Positions 9,303 to 18,709 of a stretch of DNA of 64,000 bases are shown piece after piece (position 1 is the stretch's first letter; each line of letters opens with the position of its first letter). Below the pieces are notes generated by a model. It was not told the DNA's origin and did not search any database. It saw only the letters and a list, made by a program, of their open reading frames with translations. Source of the DNA: Pseudo-nitzschia pungens (taxonomy: Eukaryota; Bacillariophyta; Bacillariophyceae; Bacillariales; Bacillariaceae); assembly GCA_037355855.1 (NCBI GenBank), contig CM074767.1:2976001-3040000 (forward strand), in the 5' to 3' direction. The translations under genes were made by a program, and so were the position numbers.

Positions 9303-12252
9303 GATCAGAAGGAAACCCAGTCTGTCGCAGGGATGGAAGAGTTGCCGGAGCTGATTTGGTGGAAACATTGGCATGGCTCAAATCACTGACACTAGCATCA
9401 TGGCTGGAGGAGAATGCAATTGCAGCAACTCCAAGCCTCAATGCAGAGGCTGCGTCTTCCCCACCACCGGCAGCAGGAACTGCAGTTGAGGAATCAGGAG
9501 AGGCCACAGGGAGGTCACCAGCCATGGCATTCTGGGGAGGGTCAGGAACTGCAGGGGGAACTTCAGGAGGAATACCAGGAGAGGCATCAGCCTTGGCAAC
9601 ATTGGAAGGATCACCTCCAGTAGGAACACCACCTGCAGGCGCTGAAGCCTGGACATCAGTGAGATTGGAAGTACCGGTTGCTAAAGTATCCATGGATTGA
9701 GAATCATCAAATCCGCCACCACCACTGTCAGCACGGGCTTGGAGGTTAAAGTGCAGATCCAGATCAAAGGTGAGGTCTGGGGCAAGGTCAACTGACAAGT
9801 CATCATCAACAAGTTCCCAATCTCTTGCATCCCCATCACCAAAAAAGGGAAGAGAGTCATCCTGCATTGGATCAGCAGCAGGTTCAGTTTCCACAACACA
9901 ATTGGCAGCAGCATCCCAATGGTAGGCTTCCATTTCAGTCAAGCACTCAGAAGAGAACCATTGTCGAACACAAGAACCATAATGAGCTTCCAGTATAATA
10001 GGCAGGAAAGACAACATGGCCATTGCTTCAGCCTTGGTAGTGATATTGTACAAAGCAAGGATCTCGCCTCGGTATGAACTGGTATCGACAGAAAGAAAAA
10101 GAGGCCATGACCAATTGTCACGGGTTCTGATACCCAGAAGCACACTGCGCAGTGTCTTCAAACCCAGCCCTTGGCCCAGGTCAACTGGAAGATCAAGATC
10201 AACTACCCCCAGAACAGGAGCAGTTTCATGGCTCTCAATAAATTTAGCTTGGCGGTGCTTAGCCTGGCGAACAGTCTTGAGCTTGGAGGGGGGAAGAGGT
10301 CTGTCAGAAGGATTGGTAGCTGTCTCAATAAACTTGTAGAATTTACCATCAGGGAGAGAGGCAATGTCTGAAGGTTTGCACCGATTGAACTGGGCTTTGA
10401 GGAGCTTAACAGTTTGGGCGCGCTTTGTAGCATCACACAAAACATGTGCAGCCAGAACAGGATTGGGATCAGGAGTTCTGGAGTTGTCAAGGCTGATATT
10501 CTTCCTGATAACAGCAATAGGACATGCCTGAAACCTGGGATGAGTCTGAAGCAATTCGTTGTAGTGGTCAAGATCAAAACTCTGCATGTAAGATCCAAGG
10601 AGAAAGCCACATGTGACAATAACTGGGGCCTGTATGTGGTCATATTTCAGGTCCATGTCACGGTCTCTGAGCCTCTGGAGCAATTGTGTTGAAAAGAGTT
10701 TCTCCAGGGAAGCACTGTGGCCCACAAAGAAGCGTAGATGAGGAGCAGTTCTACTGCGAAGCCAGAGCTGAGCAACATACAATTCCAAGGTCTTCCTGTC
10801 AGGAAGTGTCGTCCAAAACTTGGTAACAGGCTTGGCCTTGGGGTTGAGCCTGGCTCTGGAGGGAAAAACATACAACACCAGGCGCTTGTCAACAGTCCAT
10901 AGTAGATCCAAAGCTTCCTTGAGAGACTTGAGCAGCTCATCATATAGTTCCCCAGGGTGTTGTGACATCAACCTTGGAAGGGACAGAGTGACATAAGAAC
11001 GATGAGAACACTTGGTGCCAGCAGTGACATCCACTGGAGCTCTAGAATCACTGGAGCAAACCCCTCGGCGTTGGAGGAAATGCCCAGCAGAGGAGGACAA
11101 GACAGTAGCATCACCACCACCAGGAAGAAAGGACACTGATTTGGAAGTGGAAGCATCATCAACTGCAGTTGGCGCAGGTGTAGGAGGTCGCTTCTTGAAA
11201 TACCAGTGGGAGCCAAGCACCTGATTGGCTGCCAACCAAACTCGTCCTTCAGTGCTGGGCAAAAGGTTACCTTCACAATACAGGTCATCAAAACACTCAG
11301 GAGACATCTTGGCCAAACCAATAAGACATCTCTTCAGAGCATGGCCTGAAGGTTGCTTGGTCCAGTCTGCAGAGGCTTGAAAGCAGAGAGAAGCAAGGGA
11401 AACCAGGGACTCCACAGAAGCAGTTCTCCACTCAGGGTTGTCAGGAAAAGCTTGAGCATATGCTGGAGGGATGGCAGACTGACAGACATCATGGATGGAT
11501 TTCTTGTCATTCCCATCTTTCTTGCTGAAGAAGTGAGTGGGGCTAGGACACCCAGTCCATAGCCGGGATCCTGCTGGAGTTTTACGAAGAGTGTGGATAG
11601 GGGTGGGAATGGAAGCACGACCAGTAAAAGGCCCCTTACCGTAGAAGCACCAGAGGAAGGAATCTGAGTGAGCTTTGTTGGCAGCAGCCAGGGCTTTCTT
11701 GCGCAGGGCATGTCGCTCTGCAGACGGTGTGTCAGAAAGAAAAGCAAGAGTAGCTTGTTTCAGACTAGACTTGGAAGGAGAGACCTTGGAAGGAGGGTGC
11801 TTAGAGTCTGAGTGCTCAGAGCCTGGCTGGCCATCCCTAGACGTCGCACTGTTGGACTTTCCACTGTTGGGCTTCCCACTGTTGGACGTCCCACTGTTGG
11901 AATTTCCACTGTTGGGCTTCCCACTGTTGGACTTCCCACTGTCAGACGTCCCACTGTCGGACTGCCCACTGCCTGAATGCCCTGTGTCTGAATGCCCAGT
12001 GCCTGACTGCTCAGTGCTCATATCAACATCATCTAGTGCACCAGTAGACACAGCAGAAGTGAAGGACATATCATCATCAGAAGGGAGTGAATCCCTAGCT
12101 GTACGGGGAGAGGGAGGGGGAGAGGGAGTAGCCTGAAGAACGGAACCAGCAGGTAGTCGGCGGGAAGGGGTCCCCGTAAAGGCGCGTTTGTTTGAAGGAG
12201 TGTTAGCCAAGGTAGACCTTTTTCGCCTGGAAGCTGGCGGGGGGGGAGGCAT
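9295..12252 (-). CDS. LINE ORF1 protein (985 aa, subfamily I), unknown fold
   Basis: An open frame of 985 codons from the ATG at 12,252 (context cccaccATGc), with a TAG a few bases upstream in the same frame. The N-terminus is proline- and lysine-rich (MPPPPPASRRKRS). Residues ~80-150 are Ser/Gly/Asn repeats of the SNSGK type, encoded by a 15-bp unit. A conserved Cys-rich block follows (CFYGKGP, GCPSPTHFF), then a large core with LYVFPSRARLNPKAKP, LRFFVGHS and LLGSYMQSFDLDHYN. The C-terminal third is acidic (DGDARDWELVDDDLS) then Ala/Pro-rich. I recognise no named domain. The core resembles hypothetical proteins I associate with reverse-transcriptase elements in diatoms, but this is memory, not a search. 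Its likely role is RNA binding and particle formation. It overlaps ORF2 by 8 nt. Confidence 0.88.
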   Translation of the reverse strand: MPPPPPASRRKRSTLANTPSNKRAFTGTPSRRLPAGSVLQATPSPPPSPRTARDSLPSDDDMSFTSAVSTGALDDVDMSTEQSGTGHSDTGHSGSGQSDSGTSDSGKSNSGKPNSGNSNSGTSNSGKPNSGKSNSATSRDGQPGSEHSDSKHPPSKVSPSKSSLKQATLAFLSDTPSAERHALRKKALAAANKAHSDSFLWCFYGKGPFTGRASIPTPIHTLRKTPAGSRLWTGCPSPTHFFSKKDGNDKKSIHDVCQSAIPPAYAQAFPDNPEWRTASVESLVSLASLCFQASADWTKQPSGHALKRCLIGLAKMSPECFDDLYCEGNLLPSTEGRVWLAANQVLGSHWYFKKRPPTPAPTAVDDASTSKSVSFLPGGGDATVLSSSAGHFLQRRGVCSSDSRAPVDVTAGTKCSHRSYVTLSLPRLMSQHPGELYDELLKSLKEALDLLWTVDKRLVLYVFPSRARLNPKAKPVTKFWTTLPDRKTLELYVAQLWLRSRTAPHLRFFVGHSASLEKLFSTQLLQRLRDRDMDLKYDHIQAPVIVTCGFLLGSYMQSFDLDHYNELLQTHPRFQACPIAVIRKNISLDNSRTPDPNPVLAAHVLCDATKRAQTVKLLKAQFNRCKPSDIASLPDGKFYKFIETATNPSDRPLPPSKLKTVRQAKHRQAKFIESHETAPVLGVVDLDLPVDLGQGLGLKTLRSVLLGIRTRDNWSWPLFLSVDTSSYRGEILALYNITTKAEAMAMLSFLPIILEAHYGSCVRQWFSSECLTEMEAYHWDAAANCVVETEPAADPMQDDSLPFFGDGDARDWELVDDDLSVDLAPDLTFDLDLHFNLQARADSGGGGFDDSQSMDTLATGTSNLTDVQASAPAGGVPTGGDPSNVAKADASPGIPPEVPPAVPDPPQNAMAGDLPVASPDSSTAVPAAGGGEDAASALRLGVAAIAFSSSHDASVSDLSHANVSTKSAPATLPSLRQTGFPSDHG

Positions 12253-12352
12253 GGTGGGGCTAGGATCGTCTGAATAGGCGTGTTGGCTCGGGCGCTGGTA
12301 GGCTGTCAGTATGAACCTGTATGGATATATACAGATGGGTGTATGCTACACT

Positions 12353-13905
12353 GCTCTGGGATGTGCAAGTGCCAGGTGATGACAAAGGCCGGGGCAGGAG
12401 AAGCACCGGTTGATGACAAAGGCCGGGGCAGGGAAAGCACCAGTTGATGACAAAGGCCGGGGCAGGAGAAGCACCAGTTGAGAGCAAAGCAACAACTGAA
12501 AAGCAATCAGTTGGGTGTCGGACCAACAGCAGACACGCCTCTTGGATGTGCAAGTGCCAGGTGATGACAGAGGCCGAAGCAGGGGAAGCACCGGTTGATG
12601 ACAAAGGCCGGGGCAGGAGAAGCACCGGTTGATGACAAAGGCCGGGGCAGGAGAAGCACCGGTTGAGGGCAAACAACAGCTGAAACGCAAGCAATTGGGT
12701 GCTGGACCAACAGCAGACACGCCTCTTGGATGTGCAAGTGCCAGGTGATGACAAAGGCCGGGGCAGGAGAAGCACCGGTTGAAGACAAAGGCCGGGGCAG
12801 AAGAAGCACCGGTTGAAGACAAAGGCCGGGGCAGGAGAAGCACCGGGTGAGGGCAAAGACCGGGATAGGAGAAGCACCAGTTGAGAGCAAAGCAAAAACG
12901 GAAAGGCAAGCAGTTGGGTGTTGGACCAACAGCAGACACGCCTCTTGGATGTGCAAGTGCCAGGTGATGACAAAGGCCGAAGCAGGGGAAGCACCGGTTG
13001 ATGACAAAGGCCGGGGCAGGAGAGGCACCGGTTGATGACAAAGGCCGGGGCAGGAGAAGCACCAGTTGAGAGCAAAGCAACAACTGAAAAGCAAGCAGTT
13101 GGGTGTTGGACCAACAGCAGACACGCCTCTTGGATGTGCAAGTGCCAGGTGATGACAAAGGCCGGGGCAGGAGAAGCACCGGTTGATGACAAAGGCCGGG
13201 GCAGGAGAAGCACCGGTTGATGACAAAGGCCGGGGCAGGAGAAGCACCAGTTGAGAGCAGAGCAACAACTGAAAAGCAAGCAGTTGGGTGTTGGATCAAC
13301 AGCAGACACGCCTCTTGGATGTGCAAGTGCCAGGTGATGACAAAGGCCAGGGCAGGAGAAGCACCGGTTGAAGGCAAAGGCCGGGGCAGAAGAAGCACCG
13401 GTTGATGACAAAGGCCAGGGCAGAAGAAGCACCGGTTGAAGATAAAGGCCGGGGCAGGAGAAGCACCGGTTGATGACAAAGGCCGGGGCAGGAGAAGCAC
13501 CAGTTGAGAGCAAAGCAACAACTGAAAAGCAAGCAGTTGGGTGTTGGACCAACAGCAGACACGCCTCTTGGATGTGCAAGTGCCAGGTGATGACAAAGGC
13601 CGGGGCAGGAGAAGCGCCGGTTGAAGGCAAAGGCCGGGGCAGGAGAAGCACCAGTTGATGACAAAGGCCGGGGCAGGAGAAGCACCGGTTGAGGGCAAAC
13701 AACAGCTGAAAAGCAAGCAATTGGGTGCTGGACCAACAGCAGACACGCCTCTTGGATGTGCAAGTGCGAGGTGATGACAAAGGCCGGTGCAGGAGAAGCA
13801 CCGGTTGAAGGCAAAGGCCGGGGCAGAAGAAGCACCGGTTGAAGACAAAAGCCGGGGCAGGAGAAGCACCGGTTGAGGGCAAAGCAACAGCTGAAAAGTA
13901 ACCTG
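12353..13905 (-). repeat. A2 5' UTR tandem array (34-bp units in ~185-bp monomers)
   Basis: About eight higher-order units, many about 185 bp long. Each combines 34-bp subunits (sense CAACCGGTGCTTCTCCTGCC, then CCGGCCTTTGTCAT) with a longer non-repeated piece containing GAGGCGTGTCTGCTGTTGG. On the sense strand I see no ATG and almost no stop codons, so long open frames (540, 513 and 253 codons) exist in all three frames; they start at non-ATG codons and I do not call them genes. The position just upstream of ORF1 and the monomer size recall the promoter monomers of mouse L1 5' UTRs. Confidence 0.88.
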
Positions 13906-15469
13906 TTAGATGCTGGGGCTACAGAAGACACGCCGCTGATGATGACAAATGCCGGGGCGGTAGAAGCACCAGTGGAGTGCAGAAATGCCAGGTGATAGGG
14001 TATATGCTGGGAAACAGGGTACAGCAGCAACAACAGGTCCAACGTTGGTCTGGACAAGGAAAAACTCCAGGGGAACCAAAAGAAAGGACTGGAGCACTAC
14101 CAGAAGAGTCACGTTCGAAACCCACAGAGGTGCTCTGGAGTTACAGAATTTAGAAACTCCAGTAGACCACTGCAAATCGTGTAGAAACAGACTGTAGAAA
14201 CCGACAACTGGCTTGTATCAAAGGCCTGGTATTAGGGAAGCTGCTTGCTTGAAAACAGGGGCTTTAGTAGGAACACTTAGGGACCAGGGGATATCAATGC
14301 CAGGACACACTTAAAAGGCTCAGGAGGGAACTTGAAGTTCAAACTCGCAAGGACTTATAAGCGGAAACAGTATCCAGGGGCAATTGGCTTGAAAACAGGG
14401 ACCTTGAGCGAGACACTTAGGGACCAGGGAAGCAGTGGAAACAGTATCCGGGGGCAATTGGCCTGAAAACAAATACCTTGAGCGAGACACTTAGGGACCA
14501 GGGAAGCTGCTTGCTTGAAAACAGGGGCTTTAGTAGAAAGACCTAGGGACCAGGGGGAGGCTTGTGTCTTGAAAACAGTGTCGAACTTGAAGTTCAAGTT
14601 GGGGTGCTTAATAGCGAAAACACTTAGGGATCAGGGAACTCGCGAACACTTAGGGACCAGGGAAATTGTAGTCTTGAAAACAAGGGGCTGTAGTAGCTGT
14701 AGTCTTGGAAACAAGAGTGCAATAAGTAGGAGGTACTTAGGGATCGGTTGGTCTTGGCTTGAAAACAGGTGTAGTAGGGAAAGCCTTAAGCGAAAACACT
14801 TAGGGACTAGGGGGCTGGGCTAGGAAACAGGGGTACTCTTAAGTGATAAACACTTAAGGAGTGGTGGGCAATTGGCTTGAGAATAAAGGGGGAACTGGAA
14901 GATATGCTCGCGTGAACTTGCAAATACTTAAGGATCAGCGCGTAGGAACCTTCTAGAAGGGGGGGTTTGTATGTGTTCGACAACTTCAACTTGAAAAGAC
15001 TTAGGGAACTCAGCAAGGAACCTTGAAGAATGTAGAACTTTAAGTGGATATCACTTAAGGGGCTTGGAAGACTGTATAGCGTTAAATAATAAGGTAGCTT
15101 GAAAACAGATCGAAAAACAAACCGAGCTCGGAGACAAACTGAGCGTGGAGACTAACCGGAGCAGAGCTGCTGTAGAATTAGTACTGCATTCGCTGTAGAA
15201 AATTATGTGTTGTTTTGCTTGTTGCTGTTGTTGCCGATCGACCGACCGACAGGAAACAAGCAACCAAAGCAACCAAAGGAAGCAGGGAGCAGCCAAGCAA
15301 ACAGCAGAATCAGATAGGGGAGGTCTCTGTTAATAGGTGTAGTGCTTGGTTTTGTTGTAGAAGCTTTAGAAGTGAGTGAGATATCAAAGGGGAAAGTTGT
15401 GTAGAAATCTACGTGTTTTAAGTACTGGAACATCGGAACGTCGGACAAAATCGCGCGTCGCAAAATTGT
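13906..15469 (-). promoter_or_regulatory. A2 5' UTR, distal part with hairpin modules
   Basis: On the minus strand it starts with the 25-nt terminal hairpin (15,445-15,469), then a conserved ~150-nt leader with the short inverted repeat GTAG-ATTT-CTAC. About 1 kb of repeated TGTTTTCAAG/TGTTTCCAAG spacers alternating with AAGTG...CACTT inverted repeats follows. There is no gene. The internal promoter of the LINE is expected here, but I cannot point to a specific box. Confidence 0.65.
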
Positions 15470-16910
15470 GGCCAGGCTCTGAAGAAATGTCTTATTGGTT
15501 TGGTCAAGATGTCTCCTGAGTGTTTTGATGACCTGTTTTGTGAGGGCAACCTTCTTCCCAGCATTGAAGGAAAAGTTTGGTTGGCAGCCAACCAGGTGCT
15601 TGGCTCCCACTGGCATTTCAAGAAGAGACCTCCTACACCTGCGCCACCTGCGGCTGATGATGCTTCCACTTCCAAATCTTCCACTTCCAAATCAGTGTCC
15701 TTTCTTCCTGGTGGTGGTGATGCTACTGTCTTGTCCTCTTCTGCTGGGCATTTCCTCCAACGCCGAGGGGTTTGCTCAAGTGATTCCCGGGCTCCAGTGG
15801 ATGTCACTGCTGGCACCAAGTGTTCCCATAGTTCTTTTGTCACTCTGTCCCTTCCAAGGTTGATGTCACAACGCCCTGGGGAATGAACTGCTCAAGTCTC
15901 TCAAGGAAGCTTTGGATCTCCTTTGGACTGTTGACAAGCGCCTGGTGTTGTATGTTTTTCCCTCAAGAGCCCGGCTCAACCCCAAGGCCAAGCCTGTTAC
16001 CAAGCTTTGGACTACCCTGCCTGACAGGAAAACCTTGGAATTGTATGTTCCTCAGCTCTGGCTTCGCAGCAGAACTGCTCCTCACTTACGCTTCTTTGTG
16101 GGACATAGTGTTTCCCTGGAGACTCTATTTTCTGTACCCTTGCTCCAGAGGCTCAGAGATCGTGACATGGACCTGAAGTTTGACCACATACAGGCCCCAG
16201 TTATTGTCACCTGTGGTTTTCTCCTTGGATCCTACATGCAGAGTTTTGATCTTGACCACTACAACGAATTGCTTCAGACTCATCCCAGGTTTCAGGCATG
16301 TCCTATTGCTGTTATCAGGAAGAATATCAGCCTGGACAACTCCAGAACTACTGATCCCCATCCGGTTCTGGCTGCTCATGTTTTATGTGATGCTACCAAG
16401 CGCGCTCAAACTGTTAAGCTCCTCAAAGCCCAGTTCAATCGGTGCAAACCTTCAGACATTGCCTCTCTCCCTGATGGTAAATTCTACAAGTTCATTGAGA
16501 CAGCTACCAATCCTTCTGACAGATCGCCAAGCTAAGCACCGCCAAGCCAAATTTATTGAGAGCCATGAAACTGCTCCTGTTTTGGGGGTAGTTGATCTTG
16601 ATCTTCCTGTTGATTTGGGCCAAGGGCTGGGTTTGAAGACACTGCGCAGTGTGCTTCTGGGCATCAGAACTCGTGACAATTGGTCATGGCCTCTCTTTCT
16701 TTCTGTTGATACCAGTCCATACCGGGGCGAGATCCTTGCTTTGTACAACATCACTACCAAGGCTGAAGCCATGGCCATGTTGTCTTTCCTGCCTATTTTT
16801 CTGGAGGCTCAGTATGGTTCTTGTGTTAGACAATGGTTCTCTTCGGAGTGCTTGACTGAAATGGAGGCTTACCATTGGGATGCTGATGCCAATTGTGTTG
16901 TGGAAACTGC
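15470..16910 (+). pseudogene. A1 LINE ORF1, middle segment, two frameshifts
   Basis: Continues A1 ORF1 after the A2 insertion, starting in the target-site duplication. It aligns with ORF1 of A3 (19,620-21,070). Two deletions break it. A net loss of about 8 nt near 15,884 turns 'GELYDELL' into a premature TGA. About 29 nt are lost near 16,524, within the LPPSKLKTV region. Conserved pieces such as LYVFPSRARLNPKAKP and LLGSYMQSFDLDHYN remain readable in shifted frames. It is interrupted at 16,910 by A3. Confidence 0.85.
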
Positions 16911-16935
16911 ACAATTTTGCGACGCGCGATTTTGT
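16911..16935 (+). other. 5' terminal hairpin of LINE-A
   Basis: The first 25 nt of the element fold as ACAA, TT, TTGCG, 3-nt loop, CGCGA, TT, TTGT: a 4-bp stem, a 2x2 internal loop, a 5-bp stem (one T-G pair) and a 3-nt loop. The same sequence begins A2 (15,445-15,469, minus) and A4 (30,079-30,103). Element B has the same architecture with a different stem (TGCGC/GCGCA), which argues that the structure is selected. Confidence 0.7.
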
Positions 16936-18709
16936 CCGACGTTCCGATGTTCCAGTACTTAAAACACGTAGATTTCTACACAACTTTCCCCTTTGATATC
17001 TCACTCACTTCTAAAGCTCCAACAGCAACACCAAGCTCTACACCTATTAACAGAGACCTCCCCTATCTGATTCTGCTGTTTGTTTGGCTGCTCCTTGCTC
17101 CCTTTGGTTGCTTTGGTTGCTTGTTTCCTGTCGGTCGGTCGATTCGGCAACAACAGCAACAAGCAGCACGAAAACACGACACATAATTTTCTACAGCAAG
17201 CCCAGTACTAATCCTACAGCTGATTCTGTTTCGGTCCGCCTCGTCTACGAGCTCGGTTTGTTTTTTTCGATCTGTTTTCAAGCTACCTTACTATTTAACG
17301 CTATACAGTCTTACAAGCCCCTTAAGTGATATCCACTTAACGTTCTACATTCTTCAAGGTCGAACCCACTTAACGTTCTACATTCTTCAAGGTCGAACCT
17401 ACTTAACGTTCTACATTCTTCAAGATCGAACACATATACACCCTCCCTTCTAGAAGGTTCCTACGCGCTGATCCTTAAGTATTTGCAAGTTCACGCGAGC
17501 ATATCTTCCAGTTCCCCCTTTATTTTCAAGTCAATAGCCTCCCTGCTCACTAAGTGTTAATCACTTAACAGCTACCCTGTTTCCTAACCAAGCCCCCTGG
17601 TCCCTAAGTATTTTCGCTTAAGGCTCCCCTACTACATCTGTTTTCAAGCCAAGACCAACCGATCCCTAAGTACCTCCTACTTAGTGCACTCCTGTTTCCA
17701 AGACTACAGCTACTATCGCCCCTTGTTTTCAAGACTACAATTCCCTTGGTCCCTAAGTGTTCGCGAGTTCCCTGATCCCTAAGTGTTTTCGCTATTAAGC
17801 AACCCCAACTTGAACTTCAAGTTCGACACTGTTTTCAAGACACAAGCCTCCCCCTGGTCCCTAGATCTATCTATTAAAGCCCCTGTTTTCAAGCAAGCAG
17901 CTTCTCTGATCCCTAAGTGTCTCGCTCAAGGTACCTGTTTTCAAGCCAATTGCCCCTGGATACTGATTCCACTTATAAGTACTCGCGAGTTTGAACTTCA
18001 AGTTCCCTCCTGAGCCTTTTAAGTGTGCCCTGTCATTGATTTCCCCCGGTCCCTAAGTGTTCCTACTACAGCCCCTCTTTTCAAGCAAGAAGCTTCCCTG
18101 GTCCCTAAGTGTCTCGCTCAAGGTCCCTGTTTTCAAGCCAATTGCCCCTGGATACTGTTTCCACTTATAAGTACTCGCGAGTTTGAACTTCAAGTTCCCT
18201 CCTGAGCCTTTTAAGTGTGCCCTGCCATTGATATCCCCCGGTCCCTAAGTGTTCCTACTAAAGCCCCTGTTTTCAAGCCACTAGCTTCCCGGTGCAATTT
18301 TCAAGCTACAAGTACTACGACTTCAGTCTACACGATTTGCAGTAGTTGAAAAATTGTTCAAACTTGCACAATTTTCAAGCTAGGAGTACAGTACGAGTAC
18401 AAGCCTACACGATTTGCAGAGTTCCGCGCGCAGAGTTTTTGTGCTTCAAGTGTGAGACAAATTTGCGCAGAGTTTTTGTGCTTCAAGTGTGAGACAAATT
18501 TTGCTCGTTGGTGACTTTTGTGGGTGTGCTCCAGTATATTTTTTTGGATCCCCAGGGACCTTTTCCTTGTCCAGACCAAGGTTACCCTTGTTGTTGCTGC
18601 TGTACCCTGCTTCCAGGATACCCCCATCTGAATATATCCATACAGGTTAACACTGACAGCCTACCAGCGCCCGAGCCAACACGCCTATTCAGACGATCCT
18701 AGCCCCACC
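16936..18709 (+). promoter_or_regulatory. A3 5' UTR without the tandem array
   Basis: It contains the conserved leader, a CAA/CAG-rich stretch near 17,145-17,170, and three copies of a 33-bp repeat (ACTTAACGTTCTACATTCTT...) at ~17,335-17,432. Two copies of a ~190-bp unit with CTTATAAGTACTCGCGAGTT follow (from ~17,957 and ~18,155). Many AAGTG...CACTT hairpin modules are present. From ~18,290 the sequence differs from A2: the 34/185-bp array is absent and a short unique stretch leads to ORF1. A TAG lies just before the ORF1 ATG. Confidence 0.65.

Larger units (their letters stand above)
3155..15469 (-). mobile_element. LINE-A copy A2, complete 12.3 kb element
   Basis: A full-length minus-strand insertion in ORF1 of A1. 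The target-site duplication GGCCAGGCTCTGAAG (possibly plus AA) is present at 3140-3154 and 15,470-15,484. Read on the minus strand it has the 25-nt 5' terminal hairpin, a 3.2 kb 5' UTR with tandem array, ORF1 (985 codons), ORF2 (1946 codons from the overlapping ATG), a 3' UTR with two hairpins, and an (ATT)n tail of about six units. Both ORFs are uninterrupted and all catalytic motifs I can check are present. It is the best candidate in the window for a mobile source copy. Confidence 0.93.

Noticed and set aside
12942..13268. Many 62-90 codon plus-strand frames in the arrays of A2 and A4
   Set aside because: They repeat with the monomer period and lie antisense to the element. There is no evidence of coding.
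12260..14057. Long open frames (540, 513 and 253 codons) through the A2 5' array on the minus strand
   Set aside because: They are open in several frames at once, start at TTG or similar codons, contain no Met and follow the tandem repeat. They are a property of the repeat, not separate genes.
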